This document shows, one piece after another, positions 6,982 to 11,205 of a stretch of DNA of 11,205 nucleotides. Origin of the DNA: Flavobacteriaceae bacterium TMED81 (GTDB lineage Bacteria > Bacteroidota > Bacteroidia > Flavobacteriales > Flavobacteriaceae); contig NHEI02000043.1 of NCBI GenBank assembly GCA_002171575.2, positions 22,239-33,443 of the forward strand, read 5' to 3'. Under the pieces are notes generated by a model. The model was given only the letters and a program-made list of their open reading frames with translations, ran no database searches and had not been told where the DNA came from. The translations under genes were made by a program, and so were the position numbers. How positions within the stretch are numbered: position 1 is the stretch's first letter; each line of letters starts with the position of its first letter.

Positions 6982-8130
6982 TTAGTGGTTGACAAACTGT
7001 TTGACTGTGTCTGCAGTAATGCGATCATCAGAGAGAATATGGAGACGTTCAACTACATTTCGAAGCTGCCTCACGTTTCCCGTCCAATTCATTTCTGTAA
7101 GAAGTTTTACTGCGTTTTTTTCAATTGATTTTGGCGGCATCAATGCAGTATTAAAATGGTCGATGAGGAGTGGTATATCGCTTCGGCGGTCGTTTAACGG
7201 AGGTACTTGTATTTCGATAACAGCTAGTCGATGAAATAAATCCTCACGGAAACGCCTGGCATTGATTTCTTCGGTTAAATTTTTATTGGTAGCTGCGACC
7301 ACTCTCACATCAACAGAAATGTCTTTATCACTTCCTACACGCTGAACCTTGTGCTCTTGAAGGGCACGTAAAACTTTGGCTTGGGCTGGCAGACTCATAT
7401 CGCCAATTTCGTCTAAAAACAGTGTGCCACCATGCGCCGCTTCAAACTTTCCCTTTCGGTCTTTATGTGCCGAAGTAAACGCTCCTTTGACATGACCAAA
7501 CAATTCACTTTCGATAAGCTCCGAAGGAATCGCTGCACAATTCACTTCCACAAATGGACCTTTATGACGAAGACTGTTTTTGTGAATGGCATCAGCAATT
7601 AACTCCTTACCGCTTCCATTTGGGCCTTGCACCAAGACGCGAGCTTGTGTGGGTGCGACTTTGGAAATCAAGTTGTGAATGCGCTGCATGGCATCAGACT
7701 CTCCAACCATTTGTTGGGATACATTATGTTTTTTTACTGCCTTTTGAACAGGTGCTGGTTGGACTTTCGATTGCAGGGCACTTCTGACCGTTGATAATAA
7801 GTGATTAAGATCAGGAGGTTTTGAAATGTAATCAAACGCACCCATACGCATGGACTTTACTGCTGTTTCCAGATTTCCATGACCAGAGATCATTACGACA
7901 GGAGTTCTAGGCGTGTGATTTCGAATAAAATCCAACACCTCAATCCCATCTTTTTTGGGCATTTTGATATCGCAAAGAATGAGGTCAAACTCTTGTTTTT
8001 TAAGCGTTGAGATTCCCTCTTGCCCATCCGTTGCTTCGGTAAATATATAGGACTGATTATCTTCCTGTAAAACCTTTTTTAACACCCGACGAATGCTATC
8101 CTCATCTTCAATAAGCAAAATATTCGGCAT
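6982..8130 (-). CDS. NtrC-like response regulator (receiver plus sigma-54 AAA+ domain) lacking a C-terminal HTH
   Basis: This 382-residue protein has two of the three usual NtrC modules. The receiver domain (about 3-118) has the acidic pair E8/D9, phosphoacceptor Asp54 (ILCDIKMP) and Lys104 (YISKPP). A linker of about 20 residues follows. The AAA+ domain starts at about 140 with Walker A GPNGSGKE (169-176), a GAFTSA loop (216-221), Walker B GGTLFLDEIGD (234-244), the arginine region RFREDLFHRL (293-302) and the sensor-II motif WTGNVRQLRN (349-358). The chain ends 24 residues later, so the Fis-type DNA-binding helix-turn-helix is absent. The GAFTGA sigma-54 contact loop has Ser for the second Gly, a variant I recall in Bacteroidota. 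It would bind and hydrolyse ATP and act on sigma-54 polymerase without sequence-specific DNA binding of its own, or work by another contact. No histidine kinase is adjacent. Its start lies 1 base after the MscS stop. Confidence 0.92.
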   Translation of the reverse strand: MPNILLIEDEDSIRRVLKKVLQEDNQSYIFTEATDGQEGISTLKKQEFDLILCDIKMPKKDGIEVLDFIRNHTPRTPVVMISGHGNLETAVKSMRMGAFDYISKPPDLNHLLSTVRSALQSKVQPAPVQKAVKKHNVSQQMVGESDAMQRIHNLISKVAPTQARVLVQGPNGSGKELIADAIHKNSLRHKGPFVEVNCAAIPSELIESELFGHVKGAFTSAHKDRKGKFEAAHGGTLFLDEIGDMSLPAQAKVLRALQEHKVQRVGSDKDISVDVRVVAATNKNLTEEINARRFREDLFHRLAVIEIQVPPLNDRRSDIPLLIDHFNTALMPPKSIEKNAVKLLTEMNWTGNVRQLRNVVERLHILSDDRITADTVKQFVNH

Positions 8131-8131
8131 A

Positions 8132-8947
8132 TTATGATGAATGAATTACGCGTTGTGGGAATGGAATTTCAATCTTATGCTCTGCAAAGGCTTCATAGAT
8201 TGAAAATCGAATATCACTTTGGATTGGAACGGCCTTAAAGCTGTTTTTCAGCGAAAAAGCAATTTCAAAATCGAGACTGCTTTCTCCAAAGTTTTGAAAC
8301 AAAACTGTGGGGGCTGGTGTTTTCAACACCGCACTGTGTTGTTGTGCGATATCGATCAATATTTTAGTGACGAGTTTTACATCCGTTCCGTAAGCAACGC
8401 TAACAGCAACACGTTCTCTGGTAATTTTTCCATTTTCTGTCCAATTGTAAAGGGTGTTGGTCAGATACAGGTGATTTGGAATCACAAGAACTTTATTATC
8501 TATCGTCACGGCGCGCGTTGTTCGAAGCGTAATATTTTCGACTTTTCCGACTTTACCATCAACTTCAATAATATCCCCAACATGAACGGATTGGTCAATC
8601 AAGATAAAAACACCTGAAATGATATCTTGAAAAAAGGTTTGTAGGGCAAATCCAATCCCCACCAACAAGGCAGCAGAAGCAGCAAAAATTGCGGTGAGCT
8701 CTACACCCATATTTTGCAAGGCCAAAAGAATGATGATCGTATAGATGCTGTAATTGAGAAAGCCAAAAATGGGTTTAAACTTTCCTTTTCTCTCGGGTGT
8801 AAAGTTGCGAGAAACAATTCTTTTAAAGAGCCGAAGGATTAATCTGGCAGAAAAAAAAACAAGAAGAAAAATGAGAAATAGTTTCAGATTGAAACTCAAG
8901 CCACCAAACGATAGATTTTTCGTGAAGAAATCAACAAATCTTTCCAT
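8132..8947 (-). CDS. MscS-family small-conductance mechanosensitive ion channel
   Basis: MscS channels open under membrane tension to release solutes during osmotic downshock. This 271-residue protein has the compact MscS architecture. Two membrane helices lie at about 20-42 and 58-80. The pore-lining third segment follows (about 84-118) with the small-residue pattern FAASAALLVGIGFALQ and the kink into QDIISGVFILID. The beta domain comes next (VGDIIEVDGKVGKVENITLRTT, VIPNHLYL), followed by the alpha/beta cage domain to the C-terminus. It is the first gene of the six-gene leftward operon. Its stop lies 1 base from the start of the response regulator. No strong promoter was recognised in the 152-base gap upstream. 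Family identity is firm; ion preference and gating threshold cannot be inferred. Confidence 0.93.
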   Translation of the reverse strand: MERFVDFFTKNLSFGGLSFNLKLFLIFLLVFFSARLILRLFKRIVSRNFTPERKGKFKPIFGFLNYSIYTIIILLALQNMGVELTAIFAASAALLVGIGFALQTFFQDIISGVFILIDQSVHVGDIIEVDGKVGKVENITLRTTRAVTIDNKVLVIPNHLYLTNTLYNWTENGKITRERVAVSVAYGTDVKLVTKILIDIAQQHSAVLKTPAPTVLFQNFGESSLDFEIAFSLKNSFKAVPIQSDIRFSIYEAFAEHKIEIPFPQRVIHSS

Positions 8948-8980
8948 TCAACTAAAGTACAAAATGATTGTAAAATAAAA

Positions 8981-9008
8981 CCCACCCTTAATTGAAATTA
9001 AGGATGGG
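8981..9008 (-). terminator. Intrinsic terminator of the grpE-dnaJ transcript
   Basis: On the - strand, CCCATCCTTAATT and AATTAAGGGTGGG form a 13-base stem that pairs throughout in RNA (one U:G pair), around a very short loop. It is followed by TTTTATTTTA (8971-8980). It lies about 90 bases past the dnaJ stop and 33 bases before the MscS start. The + strand side has no T run, so it works leftward only. The rest of the 8948-9099 gap is AT-rich and contains only a weak 8-base hairpin (9036-9057). Confidence 0.85.
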
Positions 9009-9099
9009 AAAAAATTGCTATGAAAAAGAAAAATTAACTATAGAATAATCTATCGTTGGTTCAAATATAATACAAATATTTATTGCTGACTGTTTTTTT

Positions 9100-10209
9100 T
9101 TAAGAAAACATATCTTTTACCTTATCAAAGAAAGATTTTTCTCCTTTTTTCGGGTCTGGCACAAAGTGTTCATCTGTACGCATTGACTCAAAAAACTGTT
9201 TTTGTTCTTTCGATAGGGATTGCGGAGTCCACACATTGACATGAACCAGTAAGTCACCAGTGCCATATCCGTTTAAACTTGGGATTCCTTTTTCTTTTAA
9301 ACGCAAGATTTTTCCCGACTGAATGCCTGCTTCTAGCCGAATCCGAACGGGACCCCCTACGGTTTCGATTTCTTTGGAAGCGCCCAAAATCGCTTCTGGC
9401 AAGCTCACATATAAGTCCATATGAAGATTGTCACCCTCTCGACTGAGTGATTGATGGTCTTGTACTTGTATCAAAACGATTAAATCCCCAGAGATTCCAT
9501 TACCGGGAGCATCATTTCCTTTTCCTGACATTTTGAGTTGCATGCCATCTTCCACACCTGGGGGGATATTGACAGTCACCATCTCTTCTTTGCTGATCAA
9601 TCCATTTGCATCTGACCCCGATGGTCGATTGACAAGGGTCTGTCCAGAACCACCACATGCCGAGCAGGTAGATGCCGTTTGTATACGACCGAGTACCGTG
9701 TTGGTCACCCGCATGACTTGGCCCGTTCCGTTACAGCTTGCACATGTTGAAAATCGTGCTTCTGGGGCTTGAACTTTTCGTTTGACTTTAATTTTCTTTT
9801 CAACGCCCAAAACGACTTCTTCGAGGGACAGCTTAACGCGCACCCGAAGGTTGGTGCCTTTTACTGTGCGTCTTCCACCTCCGCCAAAACCGCCGAAACC
9901 TCCGCCAAAAGCACTGCCAAAAATATCTCCAAATTGGCTAAAAATGTCATCCATGTTCATACCGCCGCCACCAAATCCCTGACCGCCTTCAAAAGCAGCA
10001 TGACCAAATCGGTCATATTGCTCTCGCTTTTGCTGATCGCTGAGAATCTCATAAGCTTCTGCTGCTTTCTTGAACTCCTGTTCCGCTTTGGTATCCCCAG
10101 GATTTTTATCTGGATGGAATTGAATCGCCTTTTTGCGATATGCCTTTTTGATTTCGTTGGCAGAAGCCGATTTAGATACCCCTAATATTTCGTAATAGTC
10201 TTGTTTCAT
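9100..10209 (-). CDS. dnaJ: Chaperone DnaJ (Hsp40) with a reduced two-motif zinc region
   Basis: DnaJ delivers unfolded clients to DnaK and triggers its ATPase. With the ATG at 10209 the protein has 369 residues and begins MKQDYYEILG, the normal J-domain start, with the HPD triad at 32-34. An in-frame ATG ten codons upstream (10239) would overlap grpE and add a non-homologous leader, so it was not chosen. A Gly/Phe-rich region follows (about 74-112). The Cys-rich region then contains only two CxxCxGxG motifs, CASCNGTG (156-163) and CSACGGSG (182-189), instead of four. By position they correspond to motifs 2 and 3, the Zn-II centre that matters for working with DnaK; the Zn-I motifs 1 and 4 are missing. 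The C-terminal client-binding domains are intact (IPPGVEDGMQLKMSGKGN, GDLLVHVNVWTP). It starts 16 bases after the grpE stop in the same operon. No dnaK is present in the window. Confidence 0.96.
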   Translation of the reverse strand: MKQDYYEILGVSKSASANEIKKAYRKKAIQFHPDKNPGDTKAEQEFKKAAEAYEILSDQQKREQYDRFGHAAFEGGQGFGGGGMNMDDIFSQFGDIFGSAFGGGFGGFGGGGRRTVKGTNLRVRVKLSLEEVVLGVEKKIKVKRKVQAPEARFSTCASCNGTGQVMRVTNTVLGRIQTASTCSACGGSGQTLVNRPSGSDANGLISKEEMVTVNIPPGVEDGMQLKMSGKGNDAPGNGISGDLIVLIQVQDHQSLSREGDNLHMDLYVSLPEAILGASKEIETVGGPVRIRLEAGIQSGKILRLKEKGIPSLNGYGTGDLLVHVNVWTPQSLSKEQKQFFESMRTDEHFVPDPKKGEKSFFDKVKDMFS

Positions 10210-10225
10210 TTTATCGTAATTGATA

Positions 10226-10747
10226 TTAATTTCCGACAACTACCTTGGGGTAACGTATAATTTTCTCACCGAGTGTATAACCCGTTCCAACAACATCTAC
10301 AATTTTGCCTTTCAACTTGTCTTCTGGAGCTGGAATCTGCGTGATTGCTTCGTGCAATTCTGCATCAAAATCATCTCCTTGACCAACTTCCATCTTGGCC
10401 AATCCTTGGTTTTGTAAGATGTCAATCAGCTTGTTATAAATCAGCTCGATTCCTTGAAGCTGATCTTGCTTTTCTGACTTTTTCATTTCGGCCAAAGCCC
10501 GTTCAAAATCATCAACGACAGCTAAAAGCGCAGTTACAACCTCTTGAGAAGCGGTTTTATAAAGCTCTAATCGCTCTTTTGAGGTTCTTTTTTTATAGTT
10601 TTCAAACTCGGCAAACAATCGTAAAAACTGATCTTTTTCTTTTTCAACTTCCGATGTGAGTTCATCGATTTTGTTTTGAAGATCCTCTTGATTCCTTTTT
10701 TTTGCCGACGTATTTTTTGTGTTTTTCTTAGAGTTGGTTTTCGCCAT
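10226..10747 (-). CDS. grpE: Nucleotide exchange factor GrpE
   Basis: GrpE speeds ADP release from DnaK and so resets the Hsp70 cycle. The 173-residue protein has a Lys/Asn-rich disordered start. A long coiled-coil follows (about 20-65, through FLRLFAEFENYKKRTSKER), then the four-helix dimer region (VVTALLAVVDDFERAL) and the C-terminal beta-wing carrying the family signature (DDFDAELHEAITQIP, GKIVDVVGTGYTLGEKIIRYPKVVVG). A GTG directly before the chosen ATG (10748-10750) would add one residue and is an alternative start. The gene is followed by dnaJ after 16 bases and preceded by a candidate promoter at 10772-10814, so grpE-dnaJ form a two-gene unit, apparently without dnaK or hrcA. Confidence 0.96.
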   Translation of the reverse strand: MAKTNSKKNTKNTSAKKRNQEDLQNKIDELTSEVEKEKDQFLRLFAEFENYKKRTSKERLELYKTASQEVVTALLAVVDDFERALAEMKKSEKQDQLQGIELIYNKLIDILQNQGLAKMEVGQGDDFDAELHEAITQIPAPEDKLKGKIVDVVGTGYTLGEKIIRYPKVVVGN

Positions 10748-10771
10748 CACTATATTTTAAAAAATAATGGG

Positions 10772-10814
10772 CAAAAGTAACGCCAAAAGTAGACATCTGC
10801 CAATTTGGCATCAA
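10772..10814 (-). promoter_or_regulatory. Candidate Bacteroidota-type promoter(s) of grpE-dnaJ
   Basis: Reading leftward, two exact copies of the flavobacterial -7 consensus TAnnTTTG occur as TACTTTTG at 10791-10784 and 10779-10772, twelve bases apart. A TTG at 10814-10812 lies 20 bases upstream of the first. Another TTG at 10803-10801 lies 21 bases upstream of the second. Both fit the TTG-N17-23-TAnnTTTG rule for the primary sigma factor of this phylum. The predicted starts would leave a leader of roughly 15-30 bases before the grpE start codon. Confidence 0.6.
10798..10810. repeat. 13-bp palindrome inside the grpE promoter region
   Basis: TGCCAA and TTGGCA flank a single central base, giving a perfect 6-base inverted repeat. 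It covers one candidate -33 TTG and sits inside the spacer of the other promoter, where a repressor could act. It is unlike the HrcA CIRCE element (TTAGCACTC-N9-GAGTGCTAA). With short arms it may be chance. Confidence 0.35.
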
Positions 10815-10815
10815 T

Positions 10816-11205
10816 TCATTTATCTTTCGCGATCAAATCGGCTACACAAGCTGAGAGCTCGGGAAACTGATACGGGTATCGACTGTCCAGCAGCCGTTCT
10901 GGCTTGGCATAAATACTATCGTATACCAATTTGTGCATTTTACCCAAAGAAATAGACATCAAAAACTTTGGGATCCCTGGTAAAAACTGCGGTGCCCCTG
11001 CTGCTTTGGCGATGGATTGAATCAAATCGCGCTGACGTACTGGACTTGGAGCTGTTGCATTGATACAACCCTCCAACTGGTTTTGCAAACAATAATCAAT
11101 CACACCGACCAAATCATCAATATGAATCCACGACTGCCACTGTTGCCCATTGCCAAACCATGCTCCTAATCCCCATCGTGTCGGTAATGACAACGGAACA
11201 AAAGC
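10816..11205 (-). CDS. TIGR01777/YfcH-type NAD(P)-dependent epimerase-like oxidoreductase, C-terminal 129 residues (5' end outside window)
   Basis: The frame is open to the window edge, so the N-terminal Rossmann part with the nucleotide-binding glycine motif is not visible; the family is about 300 residues long. What remains matches the end of atypical extended SDR proteins of the YfcH/SDR39U1 group. It has GLGAWFGNGQQWQSWIHIDD near the start and the substrate-loop motif INATAPSPVRQRDL. The C-terminal DUF1731-like segment follows (LPGIPKFLMSISLGKM, then KPERLLDSRYPYQFPEL). The enzymatic substrate of this family is not established. The gene lies upstream of grpE on the same strand. Its stop (10816-10818) is immediately next to the candidate grpE promoter, so read-through into grpE is possible. 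A TTG at 11193 is not the true start, since homologous sequence continues upstream. Confidence 0.85.
   Translation of the reverse strand, partial: AFVPLSLPTRWGLGAWFGNGQQWQSWIHIDDLVGVIDYCLQNQLEGCINATAPSPVRQRDLIQSIAKAAGAPQFLPGIPKFLMSISLGKMHKLVYDSIYAKPERLLDSRYPYQFPELSACVADLIAKDK

Noticed and set aside
8961..8970. Possible promoter for MscS (TCATTTTG on the - strand, one mismatch to TAnnTTTG)
   Set aside because: There is no TTG at proper spacing, and the position overlaps the terminator tail.
9036..9057. Second hairpin (AACTATAG / CTATCGTT) in the dnaJ-MscS gap
   Set aside because: It has 7 of 8 pairs, is AT-rich and has no T run, so it is too weak to call.
9062..9069. Exact TAnnTTTG match (TATATTTG) on the - strand in the dnaJ-MscS gap
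   Set aside because: No -33 TTG lies at the right distance, and transcription from it would run straight into the terminator at 8981-9008. The surroundings are so AT-rich that chance matches are expected.
9782..9982. Proline-rich open frame opposite dnaJ
   Set aside because: It is the antisense shadow of the Gly/Phe-rich region of DnaJ.
10210..10239. Ten-residue N-terminal extension of DnaJ
   Set aside because: It overlaps the grpE 3' end, and the J-domain starts naturally at the ATG at 10209.
1..11205. Mobile elements, phage genes, CRISPR arrays, toxin-antitoxin or defence cassettes, tRNA or rRNA genes
   Set aside because: None was seen on either strand. All substantial frames are explained by conserved housekeeping or envelope genes, and no long repeats were found.

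Overview
The window comes from the chromosome of a member of the Bacteroidota, most likely a flavobacterium. The base composition is moderately AT-rich. Start sites lack clear Shine-Dalgarno sequences. SecA has no C-terminal zinc finger, DnaJ carries only two of the usual four zinc motifs, the NtrC-type regulator has a GAFTSA loop, and a TTG/TAnnTTTG promoter lies upstream of grpE. This placement rests on recognising protein styles, not on a database search.

Left arm (1-3410, + strand): the 3' half of secA, a GT4-family glycosyltransferase that overlaps secA by 4 bases (ATGA), and a probably lipid-anchored methionine sulfoxide reductase (msrA) 20 bases further on. They look like one transcription unit. 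This arm meets the next, oppositely oriented block at an imperfect hairpin that contains both converging stop codons.

Middle (3424-8947, - strand, read right to left): a tightly packed six-gene run. It begins with an MscS-type mechanosensitive channel, then an NtrC-like response regulator without a DNA-binding domain, a secreted M28 metallopeptidase, a MATE efflux transporter, a 75-residue acidic protein, and a PAP2-family membrane phosphatase. Gaps are 1, 14 and 10 bases, followed by overlaps of 17 and 4 bases. The theme is envelope and membrane physiology, but no shared pathway is evident. The MATE gene carries an in-frame TAA where a conserved Gln is expected, and a Tyr three codons later where a conserved Asp is expected, so it is annotated as a probable pseudogene.

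Right arm (8981-11205, - strand): the heat-shock co-chaperone pair grpE-dnaJ, ending at a strong intrinsic terminator (8981-9008). A candidate promoter with two -7 boxes and a small palindrome lies upstream of grpE. Beyond it is the C-terminal part of a TIGR01777/YfcH-type SDR-family oxidoreductase that runs off the window.

Most of the window is ordinary housekeeping and envelope DNA. I see no mobile element, CRISPR array, tRNA, rRNA or convincing new system. No gene-free stretch exceeds about 150 bases. The best leads are the interrupted MATE gene, the DNA-binding-less regulator coupled to MscS, and the grpE promoter architecture.
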